DNA of 64,000 nucleotides from Bifidobacterium leontopitheci (lineage in GTDB: Bacteria; Actinomycetota; Actinomycetes; Actinomycetales; Bifidobacteriaceae), in the NCBI RefSeq assembly GCF_009193355.1, contig NZ_WBVT01000003.1:1-64000 (forward strand), read 5' to 3'. Every line of letters begins with the position of its first letter. Within the stretch, counting starts at the first letter, position 1. Under the pieces are notes generated by a model. That model was not told the DNA's origin. It worked only from the letters and a program-made list of their open reading frames with translations, and made no database searches. This document shows, in pieces, positions 15,971 through 25,512 of this stretch. The translations under genes were made by a program, and so were the position numbers.

Positions 15971-17476
15971 TCACCGCGCCCGCCCGTGCAGCGTGACGAT
16001 ATCGGCCAGCGTCCGCTTCAGCCGGTCATACGGCGGGTACGCCAGCGACAACGTGTCCGGCAGTGACGGCTTTCCCACCACGGTCTTCACGTGGCTGAAC
16101 TCCAGAAAACCGGCCTTGCCATGGTAGGCGCCCATGCCGGAGCCGCCCACCCCGCCGAACGGCAGTCGGCTCGACGTCAGATGGCCCAGCGTCAGGCCGA
16201 AGCCGAGCGCGCCGGAACTCGTCTCCCGCTCGAACAGGGTGCGCGTCCGGCGGTCCCGGCTGAACACGTACGCCGCCAGCGGCCGGTCACGCGCGGTGAC
16301 GAACGCCACCGCCTCGCGCGCGTCGGCGACCTCAAGCACCGGCAGGATCGGACCGAAAATCTCCTCCTGCATGACCGGATCGTCCGGCGAAACCCCTGTC
16401 AATACGGTGGGCGCCACATATCGTGCCGCGACATCCACCTCGCCGCCGCACGCCACGTGCGGCCCGTCATCGCCTGCCGGCAGCAGCGCGGCGAGCCGAC
16501 GCACATGCCGCTCGCTCACGATGCGCCCGAAACTCGCGGATTGTTTTGGATCATCGCCGAACATCCGCCTGACGGCGACGACGATGCGTTCGGTGAGCGG
16601 CCCGATTACGTCCGGCGTGGCGAGCACATAGTCCGGCGCCACGCACGTCTGGCCGGCGTTGATGAACCGTCCCCACGCGATGCGCCGCGCCGCGACCTCC
16701 AGGTTCGCCGTGCCGTCCACGAACACGGGGGACTTGCCGCCAAGCTCCAACGTGACCGGCGTCAGCCGCTTCGCCGCCGCTGCCATGACGATGCGGCCGA
16801 CCCTGCCGCCGCCCGTATAGAAGAGGTGGTCGAACGGCAGGTCGAGCAGCATGCCGGTCTCCGTGGCGCCGCCCTGCACCACGGCGACCGCGTCCGGATC
16901 GAGATAGCGTGGCACGAGCGAAGCGATCAGCGCGCTGGTGCGCGGCGACAGTTCGGACGGCTTGAGACACGCGCAGCAGCCGGCGGCGATCGCGTCGGCC
17001 AACGGCTCGAACGTGAGCATCAGCGGATAGTTCCACGGCGAGATGATCAGCGCCACGCCCTTCGGCTCGGCCAGCGTCCAGCCGACGGCCGGTTGCATGA
17101 GCAGCGGCATCGGCTTGGGATGCCGGGCCGACCATCGGCGGACGCGGGCGCGCACGAACCGGATCTCGTCAAGCACCAGGCCGATCTCCATGAGCTTGGT
17201 CTCGGCAGCAGGCTTGCCCAGGTCAGCATGGACCGCGCGCGTCAACTCGGCCGCGTTGTCGCGCAGCAGCCGGGCGAGCGCGTCCAGTTGGGCCTGCCGC
17301 CAGCGGATCGGCCGGGTGACGCCGGAGCGGAACGTACGGTGCAGCCGGTCGGACAGACGCTGCGCCTGATCGTGTGACAGCGTGGGAACGTCGTCTGTGG
17401 GAACGTCGTCTGTGGGAACGTCGTGAGTGACGTCGCCGTGCGTGTTGCTGTCGTGTGCGGTACTGTCGTTCGTCAT
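15971..17476 (-). CDS. aldehyde dehydrogenase family protein
   Basis: NAD(P)-dependent aldehyde oxidation to the carboxylate. Product of 501 residues. The general-base glutamate is in LELGGKSPVF and the nucleophilic cysteine in NAGQTCVAPDYV. The cofactor-loop ISPWNYPLML and the EEIFGPILPV motif place it with the class 3/ALDH3-like membrane-associated type (long-chain or aromatic aldehydes). The start is set by GGAGG seven bases before the ATG. The N-terminus is unusual: residues 10-30 contain a short tandem DDVPT repeat encoded by 15-base direct repeats, probably variable between strains. It is monocistronic and convergent with the zinc-ribbon gene. Confidence 0.92.
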   Translation of the reverse strand: MTNDSTAHDSNTHGDVTHDVPTDDVPTDDVPTLSHDQAQRLSDRLHRTFRSGVTRPIRWRQAQLDALARLLRDNAAELTRAVHADLGKPAAETKLMEIGLVLDEIRFVRARVRRWSARHPKPMPLLMQPAVGWTLAEPKGVALIISPWNYPLMLTFEPLADAIAAGCCACLKPSELSPRTSALIASLVPRYLDPDAVAVVQGGATETGMLLDLPFDHLFYTGGGRVGRIVMAAAAKRLTPVTLELGGKSPVFVDGTANLEVAARRIAWGRFINAGQTCVAPDYVLATPDVIGPLTERIVVAVRRMFGDDPKQSASFGRIVSERHVRRLAALLPAGDDGPHVACGGEVDVAARYVAPTVLTGVSPDDPVMQEEIFGPILPVLEVADAREAVAFVTARDRPLAAYVFSRDRRTRTLFERETSSGALGFGLTLGHLTSSRLPFGGVGGSGMGAYHGKAGFLEFSHVKTVVGKPSLPDTLSLAYPPYDRLKRTLADIVTLHGRAR

Positions 17477-17615
17477 GCTGGCCTCCGTGCTGCAATGCTC
17501 CAGACGTTCGCGTCGTGCTCGCCGTCTACCTGCCGACCATAGCCTCAGGTGGAGATTCGTCACGGTTCACGTCGCGGCGGCGGTGTGGCGGCGATGTCGC
17601 GGCTAGCATGGCCGT

Positions 17616-17978
17616 ATGAAGGATTTTCTGACACGTTGGCTGGTATTGACCATCGCCGCGGCCGTCATGGTCGTCGCACTGCCGGGCATGACCACCGTCG
17701 GGCAGCCGCCGGTGCTGGGCATCGCCGCGTTTGCGCTGTTCATGGCGCTCATCAACGCATCCGTCAAACCGGTCGTGCAGCTGATCGCCCTGCCGTTCTC
17801 GATCCTCACGTTCGGCCTGATGTACCTCATCATCAACTGGCTGTTCATGCGGCTCGCCTCATGGTTCGCGCTGAGCCTGTTCGGCGTGGGCGTGTGGGTG
17901 CACGGGTTCTGGTGGGCGGTGCTCGGCTCGGTCATCATGGCGATTGTGTCCGGCATCGTCGACTCGATCATGCAGTAA
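17616..17978 (+). CDS. DUF360 / phage holin family IV-like membrane protein
   Basis: 120 residues with four predicted membrane helices. The motifs INASVKPVVQLIALPFSILT and LMYLIINWLFMRLAS are diagnostic of the PF04020 family (four-TM protein, sometimes called mycobacterial phage holin superfamily). These proteins are chromosomal in most actinobacteria, and a lytic role is not established. The start overlaps a likely leaderless arrangement (TAGCATGGCCGT upstream). It is followed after 42 bases by the DUF2207 gene in the same direction, so co-transcription is likely. Confidence 0.87.
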   Translation: MKDFLTRWLVLTIAAAVMVVALPGMTTVGQPPVLGIAAFALFMALINASVKPVVQLIALPFSILTFGLMYLIINWLFMRLASWFALSLFGVGVWVHGFWWAVLGSVIMAIVSGIVDSIMQ

Positions 17979-18020
17979 GACGGCCCGTCGCCGTGGCGGC
18001 GATGACGAAAGGGGGAGCGC

Positions 18021-20144
18021 ATGGGACGTTCCGGCAGGCGCAAGCTCGCGCACAAGATCGACCGGATGAGCTTCGGCGAGTCCGCGGCTGCGGCGTTCGC
18101 CATCATCCTGGCCGTCGGCGCGGTGGCCTTCGCGCTATGGGCGATCGTCTCGCTTGCAGGGTCGGCGTTCATGGAACGGTTCTTCCCCGAAGGGCCCGAC
18201 CGCACCATCGAACAGGTCAATATCACCGCGCGTCTGCGAGCGAACGGCGACCTTGACGTCACCCAGCGCATGAGGCTTGACTTGCGTCAGCCGCAAGATG
18301 TCGTCGTCATCGCGCTGCCGCTGTCGAGCGCCGCCGAAGACCAGCTCAAGGAGCGCGGTGTGACCGGAACCGGTCTGACCGTCACCTCAATCCGCAACGA
18401 GACCGCCGCGACCAGTTATGAACGTCGCGAATACGACGAGACCGACGACACGAACGGCACCTACGTGCTCGACCCGATCACCAGAACCGCGGCCATATAC
18501 GGTCCGCAGCAGCCCGGCCGCTCCGACTGGACGGTGACGTACACGCTTGACGACAACGCCCTCACCTGGTCGGACGCCGGCGAGCTCATCTGGCGGTACG
18601 GCAGTGCGCTGCCGGACCAGCCGATACCGTCGATGCATGTGACCCTCACCTTCGACGGGTCGAACGGCGGTACGCAGGCGATCCCCGGCCGCAACTTCTC
18701 CGCCCAAAGCGCCGAAGACTATCGGGCTGTGACCACCATCAACGCCGGCAAAGACGCGTCCCACGGCGACGGAGCCGTCGCCATCGCCATCGACACCGGT
18801 CTCGACGGCGGGCGCACCGGCACACTCCACGTGGTCTTCCCACGCGACTGGATCGCCGACTCGCCCATGCCCGAGCCGAACAGCGGCGTCGCACGCATGC
18901 AACGGGCGATCGCCATGGACGCCGACAACACGACGCAGCTTGGGCGTGCGCGCATCAAGGCGGCGGTGACGGCAGTGCTTTGGCGGCTGCCGCTCGCGGC
19001 GGCGCTCGCGTTCCTGCTGATTGCCGCGTTCCTGCGGATCCGACGGGCGCGGCAGGCCAGACCGACGTTCCGTGACCGGTACAGCAGCGAGCCGGTATTG
19101 GCCGACCGGCCATGGCTGCTGGCCGCGCTTATGGGCGAAAGCCACCGGCCACGCGCGTTCACAGCCGCGCTGATGAAGGCCACCATGGACGGCGACATCA
19201 TCATCGTCGACCCCAAACACGGGTTCCCCGCGGCCCGTGTATACCCGGGGATGCCATCCGGCAGGCACCTGCACTACGACGGCGCCCTCGTTCACGATCC
19301 TGCATCGCCGAAACTGCCGCAGGCCGCCATCACCGCGCTGTTCGGCTGCGACGACGTGCGCTATGAGCCGGCGATGACGACACGGCCTGATGCAACGGCT
19401 GACGGCGACGAGGGCGCGCAGATCTTCAGCGGCGGCCGAGGAAACCGGAGCCGACGTGTCGGCAAGCAGGACGATTCGATGCCCGCCTTCCGCGTGCCCG
19501 CGCGCGACCACGGCTTCGACGCCAGTGATGCGGCGATGTTACGCTGGCGCACCGGCGACCCGCTGCTGTGCGCAACCCTGACCCAGGCCGCCGGCGAGGC
19601 ATCCTCCCAAGCCATCGCGGCGACCGGGTGGGTGGCATCCCGCGGCGTGCTCGGCAAGGTCTTGGGCGTACTGCTCGGCGTTGCGCTGCCAGTCGCGGCC
19701 TTGTATGCGCGACTGCATACCGACGACTGGATCGGCTTCACCGTCACCATCACGGCGGCGCTCGCAGGTGCCATGCTGAGCTTCGGCCTGCGGGCATGGC
19801 GGGGCGAGGGCGTCGACCTGCACGCCCGAGGGGTGGCAGTCAGACGATGGTTCGACGAGCGGCGATGGCGCAACGGGGATGACGCAGATGATGTCGGCAG
19901 GAGGTTCACCGCCGACCAGGCGCGCGGGCTGCTCATCGACGCGGTGGCGCTGGGCTTTGACGGCAACCGCATCGAGGAGTTCGCACGGTACGCCATACGG
20001 TGTGACGTCTTCGACGGCTACGATCCGGTCGTCTGGTGGTGCCTGCGTAACGGCCGCAAGTGCATACCCGCCGATGCCATGACCGCGACCTACAAGCTCA
20101 ACCGCGACTGCAATATGGACACCAGCGGCATTGTTATGGCATGA
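18021..20144 (+). CDS. DUF2207-domain membrane protein
   Basis: 707-residue protein. An N-terminal signal/anchor helix spans about 20-50. The DUF2207 extracytoplasmic domain follows (INITARLRANGDLDVTQRMRLDL-type opening, here VNITARLRANGDLDVTQ), to about residue 300. Then come a TM helix near 315, a cytoplasmic segment with Arg-rich linker, two further TM helices around 545-590 and a cytoplasmic tail. This is the YciQ/DUF2207 architecture, whose function is not known. AAAGGGGGA precedes the ATG. It is convergent with the MFS-sulfatase fusion gene, 53 bases away. Confidence 0.85.
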   Translation: MGRSGRRKLAHKIDRMSFGESAAAAFAIILAVGAVAFALWAIVSLAGSAFMERFFPEGPDRTIEQVNITARLRANGDLDVTQRMRLDLRQPQDVVVIALPLSSAAEDQLKERGVTGTGLTVTSIRNETAATSYERREYDETDDTNGTYVLDPITRTAAIYGPQQPGRSDWTVTYTLDDNALTWSDAGELIWRYGSALPDQPIPSMHVTLTFDGSNGGTQAIPGRNFSAQSAEDYRAVTTINAGKDASHGDGAVAIAIDTGLDGGRTGTLHVVFPRDWIADSPMPEPNSGVARMQRAIAMDADNTTQLGRARIKAAVTAVLWRLPLAAALAFLLIAAFLRIRRARQARPTFRDRYSSEPVLADRPWLLAALMGESHRPRAFTAALMKATMDGDIIIVDPKHGFPAARVYPGMPSGRHLHYDGALVHDPASPKLPQAAITALFGCDDVRYEPAMTTRPDATADGDEGAQIFSGGRGNRSRRVGKQDDSMPAFRVPARDHGFDASDAAMLRWRTGDPLLCATLTQAAGEASSQAIAATGWVASRGVLGKVLGVLLGVALPVAALYARLHTDDWIGFTVTITAALAGAMLSFGLRAWRGEGVDLHARGVAVRRWFDERRWRNGDDADDVGRRFTADQARGLLIDAVALGFDGNRIEEFARYAIRCDVFDGYDPVVWWCLRNGRKCIPADAMTATYKLNRDCNMDTSGIVMA

Positions 20145-20197
20145 CGAGATGGGGGCATTCCGGCCGATGCCGGTGATGCAGCACAGCCTTACGGCCG

Positions 20198-23100
20198 TCA
20201 CTTGTTCGGCATGTCCATGAAGCCGAGCTGGCGCAGGTAGCCGTGGCCGGCCGTGATGTCGTACTGGATGAGCCGGTAGTCGTCGAGCAGCCGGCGTGTG
20301 GCCTCGGGCGCCTTTGCCGGGTCGAACTGCCGGCCGGAGGCGTCCAGATACAGCGGCGTGCCGGCAGGGATGCGCGTCCAGCCCTGCGTCACGTTGACGA
20401 CAGGCGGCTCCATGGCGGGTGCCGCGTGGTGCATGGCCGTGAGGAACGCCAGATACGGGGACACGCGGGCATTCAGATGCTCGGCGGTCTGCGCCATGAG
20501 ATAGTTCGGCGACGTGTAGGCGGCGTCGTTGTCGGCCGAAGCGTGCGGCGAGCCGGCGGCCGACGCATCGCTGCCGGTCCGGCCGGTCGCCTTGTTCGAC
20601 CAGATGAAATAATCCGTCTCATGCAGCGGAATAGAATTGCGGTCGTCCGCGCTGGCATGCTTGTAGATGCTCGGCAGATGGTCGCCGTAGAAGATTACGG
20701 TGACCGGACGGTCCATGCGGTCGAGCGCCTCGAGGAACGCCTTGGTCGACTGGTCGGTGATGCTCATGCCCTTCGCGTACGTGTTGATGTGCATGGCCTC
20801 GTCGTCGCCGAGCCTTGTGCCGTTCGTGGAGCTCGCCTTGAACTGGTTGCGGTCGTACCAGTTCTCGTAGCCCATATGGTTCTGCATGGTGACCAGTTGG
20901 ATGAACCGGTTGCCCGCCGAGGGTGTGCCGTCCGGGTCGATGAGCCGCAGCACGGTGTCGTACGAGGTCTTGTCGCTGATGTAGTGCGACCGGTCGATGC
21001 GCTGCGCATGGTCGGCGATCAGCGGGTCATCCTGCGAGTAGAACTTCGCGAAGCCGAACTTGCGGTAATTGGCGGTCCGGGAGTACAACGCCGGGTTGTA
21101 CGGGTGCACGGCCTCGCTGCCTGCCGCATCCTTGTTCCAGATCTGGTTGAACGAGGGAGCCCAGCCCATCTGCGGCACGAGCTGCTGGTACGGGCTGGAC
21201 AGCGACGCGTTGAAGTTCGCCATGCTCAGGCCGGTCAGCGCCTGGAACTCAAGGTTCGCCGTGCCGCCGCCGTAGCCGGACGACAGCATGAGGCCGGACG
21301 TCGTATGCCGTTTGAGCGAACGAATGAACGGCATCGGGTCATGGTTGAGCGTGATGCCGGGAACGCGAGTCGGGTCGGAGAACGATTCGGACAGGATCAT
21401 GATTACCGTGCTGTCGGTCAGGTCCGCGCTCCTGCCGGCGTTGATGGCGGCCGCCTGCCGCGCGTAGCGTTGCGCGATGCGCCGCATCGCCGCCTGACTG
21501 TAGCCCGCCGGCTCGTCCATGACCTTAGGACGGGTCAGGCGCAGGAACCCGACCGCCACGCCATTGGACTGTGCGTCCTCGATGGAATCCCACAGCTTCG
21601 CCTTGTCGCCGAACGCGGTGGCGAACCCGTTCGCCCACGAGCCGGTCGTGCCCAGGTCTGCGGAGAACGCGACCAGCATGGCGGCGCACAGCACGGCGGC
21701 GACGCCACGGCGGATGCGGCCGATGAACCGCCGCGGCGTGGCGATCAGCGAGCGCCGGCCGTCGAACCATGCGGCGAGCGCGCATACGGCGAGCAGCAGC
21801 ACGACGGTGACGCTCATCTGCGCGATGGCGGTCCCCGAGCCGGCGGGGGTGTTGGTGACGGTGTCGCCCATGCCGCCCGCTCCGCCGGACGCCATGAGCG
21901 TGATGTCGGTGGGTCGTATCGTCTCCGAGCGTACGAGCACCTTCATGCGTTCCAGCACGGCGATGACGCCGGCGATGACGGTCAGCAGGCCGCTGGCGAT
22001 CCAGAACCGGTTGATGGCGAACACGAGCGTCATGTATACGAGCGAGACCACCAGCAGGTTGAGCAGGAACTGGAACTGGCCGGGGGTGGTGACCGTCTTG
22101 GCGAGGAACTCCCATGGGGTGGTGCGGCCGCGCACGATCATCACGCTCCACTGCAGCATGAGGACCGCCGCCGTGGCGAACAGGGTGAACGCGATGGCGT
22201 ACGCCCACCAGGGGAACGGCGTGCGTGCGCGTTTCACGGTGTGTTTCACGCTGCTGGACGTGTCGGCTTGCGGCCGGCGCGGCCGTGTGCGCAGCGGCGT
22301 GTGCACGTGCCGTCGTACCGGGATGCCGGGCAGGGTCGCGGCGCCGGCCATCAGCATCGTCTGTGCTGACGTGACTGACGGTGACGTGACTGACGGTGAC
22401 GTCAGCGTCGCCGTCGTGCGCAACGCGGCCGCCGCGTCCGTGGCCTCGCCTTTCGAGACGAACGGCATGCAGGCCAGCGCCAGCGCGAAGCCGGCGATCG
22501 CGTACAGGAACATCCAGCGATACGATCCCGTGGCCTGCTGGACGAGGCCGAACAGGGCGGGGCTGACCGCCGCGCCGCCCGACGTGGCGAGATAGTAGTA
22601 GGCGGTCATCGTGCCGGTGCGTTCAACGCCGCCCAGTTCGGTGGCCCATGGCAGCGCGTTGACGAGCACCATCATCCACAGGATTCCGAACGCGAACGCA
22701 AGATAGGGCAGCATGGCCGCCGCGCCCACCCACGGCATCGGAGCCAGTGCGGCGATGGCCAGCGCAAGGCCGGCGCTCATCGTGCGTTTGCGGCCGAAGC
22801 GGGTGCCGAGCCAGCCGGCCGGTATGGCGAACAGGATGCCGCTGACCGCGAACCAGACGAGTCCGCCGCTGGCCGCCGCCGCGTCCATGCCGAGGTCGTG
22901 CGTCGCATACAGGGTGAAATAGGTTTCGATCGCGCTCGAGCCCATCGTGTACAGGAACAGTATGAGCAGCATCATGCGGAAGCTGCGGCGGCAGTCGGCG
23001 TCGGCAAGATCGACGCGCGGCACGGCGGCGTCGCGAAACTCACGCCAGCCGACGAACGGGAGCACCGGTTTCTGGCCGGGCCGCGTACGGAATTCGGCAG

Positions 23101-23860
23101 GCTCATGCACGAGGCGTGTGAGCGCGGCGACGGCCGCGACCATGACGAACGCGCCGGCGACGAACGTCACGCCCATGCCGTAACGCCGGTACAGCAGGCT
23201 GCCGCCGCCGAGCGCCAGGACATTGCCGATCGATCCCATGAGGTTGATGATGCCGTTCGCCTTGCTGCGCGCCGGCGAGGCGGTGACGTCCGGCATGAGC
23301 GCGACGACCGGCGCACGGCAGGTGGACATGAGCACCGCGTACGCGACGACTGCCGCGATGGTCAGCGGCGCGTTCGGCGCGGCGGCGATGGCGATCAGGC
23401 ACAGCGCGGCCAGCGGAATCGCGAACAGGGCGAACGGAAGGCGGCGGCCCCAGCGGGTGCGCACCTTGTCGGACAGGATGCCGCACAACGGCTGGATGGT
23501 GAACCCGCAGATGTTGTCGATGCCCATGATGATGCCGACGATGGCCGTGGGGATGGCGAGATCCTTGAGCTTGAGCGGCACGAACGCGTTGTACATCGCC
23601 CAGGCGGCGGCGATGGCGAGCATGCCGAAGCCGATGGAGAACGTCTGCGCGGCGTCGAGGCGGCGGCCTGCCGCGGCTGCGGTCCGTCCGGCATGACGCT
23701 GCCGTGGCGTCGCCAGATGCACGTCGGGGATGCGAAGCCCGCCGATGATACGCGGGCGGGCGGGCAGCGCGGGCGCTGCGACGGAGACAAACGGGGCCTG
23801 CACGGTAGCCGCAGGCGTTTCACCGGCGCTGATGCCGGTCGCGACCAGTCTTGTCTGCAT
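20198..23860 (-). CDS. MFS transporter fused to LTA-synthase-like sulfatase
   Basis: 1220 residues in one uninterrupted frame. Residues about 70-470 are a 12-TM major facilitator of the GPH/SLC45 type (RWGRRLPF loop motif, GRKR second loop). A 70-residue basic, proline-rich linker follows, containing a duplicated SPSVT from a 15-base tandem repeat. Residues about 545-740 carry five more helices, and 817-1160 form an LtaS-type phosphoglycerol transferase domain outside the membrane. In that domain the metal ligand E825 lies in ILSESFSDP, the catalytic threonine T867 in GYGGGTANLEF, and the metal site in FYGDHLP. The sulfatase half is closely similar to the stand-alone protein at 50783-53071. 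Inference: transport of a precursor coupled to glycerophosphate decoration of a lipoglycan or LTA. The first 40 residues before the transporter are not conserved-looking, so the start is uncertain. Confidence 0.88.
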   Translation of the reverse strand: MQTRLVATGISAGETPAATVQAPFVSVAAPALPARPRIIGGLRIPDVHLATPRQRHAGRTAAAAGRRLDAAQTFSIGFGMLAIAAAWAMYNAFVPLKLKDLAIPTAIVGIIMGIDNICGFTIQPLCGILSDKVRTRWGRRLPFALFAIPLAALCLIAIAAAPNAPLTIAAVVAYAVLMSTCRAPVVALMPDVTASPARSKANGIINLMGSIGNVLALGGGSLLYRRYGMGVTFVAGAFVMVAAVAALTRLVHEPAEFRTRPGQKPVLPFVGWREFRDAAVPRVDLADADCRRSFRMMLLILFLYTMGSSAIETYFTLYATHDLGMDAAAASGGLVWFAVSGILFAIPAGWLGTRFGRKRTMSAGLALAIAALAPMPWVGAAAMLPYLAFAFGILWMMVLVNALPWATELGGVERTGTMTAYYYLATSGGAAVSPALFGLVQQATGSYRWMFLYAIAGFALALACMPFVSKGEATDAAAALRTTATLTSPSVTSPSVTSAQTMLMAGAATLPGIPVRRHVHTPLRTRPRRPQADTSSSVKHTVKRARTPFPWWAYAIAFTLFATAAVLMLQWSVMIVRGRTTPWEFLAKTVTTPGQFQFLLNLLVVSLVYMTLVFAINRFWIASGLLTVIAGVIAVLERMKVLVRSETIRPTDITLMASGGAGGMGDTVTNTPAGSGTAIAQMSVTVVLLLAVCALAAWFDGRRSLIATPRRFIGRIRRGVAAVLCAAMLVAFSADLGTTGSWANGFATAFGDKAKLWDSIEDAQSNGVAVGFLRLTRPKVMDEPAGYSQAAMRRIAQRYARQAAAINAGRSADLTDSTVIMILSESFSDPTRVPGITLNHDPMPFIRSLKRHTTSGLMLSSGYGGGTANLEFQALTGLSMANFNASLSSPYQQLVPQMGWAPSFNQIWNKDAAGSEAVHPYNPALYSRTANYRKFGFAKFYSQDDPLIADHAQRIDRSHYISDKTSYDTVLRLIDPDGTPSAGNRFIQLVTMQNHMGYENWYDRNQFKASSTNGTRLGDDEAMHINTYAKGMSITDQSTKAFLEALDRMDRPVTVIFYGDHLPSIYKHASADDRNSIPLHETDYFIWSNKATGRTGSDASAAGSPHASADNDAAYTSPNYLMAQTAEHLNARVSPYLAFLTAMHHAAPAMEPPVVNVTQGWTRIPAGTPLYLDASGRQFDPAKAPEATRRLLDDYRLIQYDITAGHGYLRQLGFMDMPNK

Positions 23861-23978
23861 GACTCCAGTGGTACGCCGGGGAACTTGCGCAGGCGTGGCC
23901 TTATTGGGGTGCCGCGGTGAAGCGCGGGTGAATTCTACGGGATGCGGGTGCGCCCGACGTAGACGGCGACGTAGGTGG

Positions 23979-24065
23979 TTCGTCGGGATTTCTGCACGGA
24001 TGGCCGGTTTGTTCCTCGGGATTTTTGCACGAAACCGGTGTTTGTTCGTCGTGATTTTTGCATAG
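23979..24065. repeat. three 33-bp direct repeats upstream of the defence island
   Basis: TTCGTCGGGATTTCTGCACG (23979), TTCCTCGGGATTTTTGCACG (24012) and TTCGTCGTGATTTTTGCATA (24045) are spaced exactly 33 bases apart. Between them lie similar GGTTTGTT-type joints. The last copy ends about 20 bases before the -10 of the AAA gene, so the array could be an operator. Confidence 0.8.
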
Positions 24066-24083
24066 TCGACTGTTTGCGTTGTG

Positions 24084-24089
24084 TATAAT
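24084..24089 (+). promoter_or_regulatory. -10 element of the AAA/DUF4143 gene
   Basis: Perfect TATAAT, 44 bases before the ATG at 24133. The region is conspicuously AT-rich compared with its surroundings. A good -35 at the right spacing is not visible, which fits activator- or repressor-dependent control through the adjoining 33-bp repeats. Confidence 0.5.
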
Positions 24090-24132
24090 CACAGAATATG
24101 GTGACATGAGCCGCTGAGACTGGGGGGCGAAG

Positions 24133-25473
24133 ATGAAGCGTGACATCATGCGGCAGCTGGAAGCGTGGCGGGTTTCGAAACATCGCAGGCCATTGGTGCT
24201 GTGCGGGGCCCGCCAGGTGGGGAAGACCTATGTGCTGAAGGAGCTTGGCCGTACCGGTTATGACTCCTGTGCCTACGTCAATCTGATGGATGAGTCGGCG
24301 CGGTCCGTGTTCACCGCATACGACGCTCGTCAGGTGCTGGAGAACATAGCCGTGTTCACCGGCGTGAAAATCGTGCCGGGACATACGCTGGTCATCATCG
24401 ACGAGATCCAGGAGGTGCCCGAGGCGTTGACGTTGATGAAGGCGTTCGCCGAGGATACGCCGGATCAGCATATCGCCGCCGCGGGCTCGTACCTCGGCCT
24501 CGCCTACCATGCGGTGAAATCATTCCCTGTGGGAAAAATCGACTCGCTGGACATGTATCCCATGACGTTCATGGAGTTCCTGCAGGCGAGCGGTCAGGAT
24601 GCGCTGGCGGACATCGTCCGTTCGCTGGATTTCGGCAGGGCCGCGGTGTTCGAGGACCGTCTCGAACGACTGCTGCGACGCTATTATTTCGTCGGCGGGA
24701 TGCCGCAGGTGGTCGGCGAATTCCTCGACGGCGACAACGACTATGCTGCCGCCCGCCGTCGTCAGCAGGCGTTGCTGTCGGATTACGACAATGATTTCTC
24801 CAAATACAAGATCGACGTTCCCGAAATCGACGTGGAACGGGTTCGTCTGGCGTTCCGCTCGATACCCTCCCAACTGGGCAGGGAGAACCACAAGTTCGTG
24901 TTCGGCCATATCGTGCAAGGCGCCAGGCGTGCGCAGTACGAGACGGCCATCCAGTTCATCGTCGACTCCGGTCTGGCGCGTCGCGTGTACCGTGTCAGCA
25001 AGCCGCAGCTGCCGTTGCGCGACTATGAGGATCTGTCTGCGTTCAAACTGTACATGCATGACGTCGGGCTTCTGGGCGCCGCGATGGATGTCGGTGCACG
25101 TGACGTATTGCTGTCGAACGCCGTGTTCGAGGAATACAAGGGTGCGATGACCGAACAATACGTCTGTCAGCAGCTGGCCGCCACCGGACGGAACCCGTAT
25201 TACTGGACGTCCGGCAAAGGCACGGCGGAAGTGAATTACGTCGTGCAGTACGACAGCCGACCTGCTCCGTTGGAAGTCAAGGCGGAGGAGAACGTGCACG
25301 CCAAAAGTCTGCGGATGCTTTGCAACAGCACCGGGCTACACGGCTACCGCACGACAATGCGCGGCTACCGCGAGCAGGACTGGCTCACCAACGTGCCGCT
25401 CTGGGCCGTCGGCGCATACTTCGACCCGGTCAACGACCCCGCCAACATCATTCCGGACGAGGGGCTGGACTGA
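24133..25473 (+). CDS. AAA ATPase with C-terminal DUF4143
   Basis: 446 residues. The N-terminal AAA_14 domain has Walker A GARQVGKT (25-32) and Walker B VIIDEIQEVPE (about 97-107). The C-terminal DUF4143 region, a PD-(D/E)XK-like fold, ends with the EVNYVVQYDSRPAPLEVKAE segment (read E-V-N-Y then LEVKAE) that holds the putative nuclease residues. This family is common, mobile and often found in genomic islands; its function is unresolved, with roles in defence or as self-contained selfish ATPases suggested. A GGGGGG ribosome site lies six bases before the ATG. It is followed after 39 bases by mcrB, so it may belong to the same defence transcript. Confidence 0.88.
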   Translation: MKRDIMRQLEAWRVSKHRRPLVLCGARQVGKTYVLKELGRTGYDSCAYVNLMDESARSVFTAYDARQVLENIAVFTGVKIVPGHTLVIIDEIQEVPEALTLMKAFAEDTPDQHIAAAGSYLGLAYHAVKSFPVGKIDSLDMYPMTFMEFLQASGQDALADIVRSLDFGRAAVFEDRLERLLRRYYFVGGMPQVVGEFLDGDNDYAAARRRQQALLSDYDNDFSKYKIDVPEIDVERVRLAFRSIPSQLGRENHKFVFGHIVQGARRAQYETAIQFIVDSGLARRVYRVSKPQLPLRDYEDLSAFKLYMHDVGLLGAAMDVGARDVLLSNAVFEEYKGAMTEQYVCQQLAATGRNPYYWTSGKGTAEVNYVVQYDSRPAPLEVKAEENVHAKSLRMLCNSTGLHGYRTTMRGYREQDWLTNVPLWAVGAYFDPVNDPANIIPDEGLD

Positions 25474-25512
25474 GGGTACAATCGGCAACAGATTGATGGA
25501 AAGGAGTCAATG

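Noticed and set aside
17616-17978. True lysis holin
   Set aside because: The DUF360 family is widespread on chromosomes, and there is no endolysin or other phage gene nearby.
24133-25473. Transposition-related ATPase
   Set aside because: No transposase, terminal inverted repeats or target duplication were seen around it.
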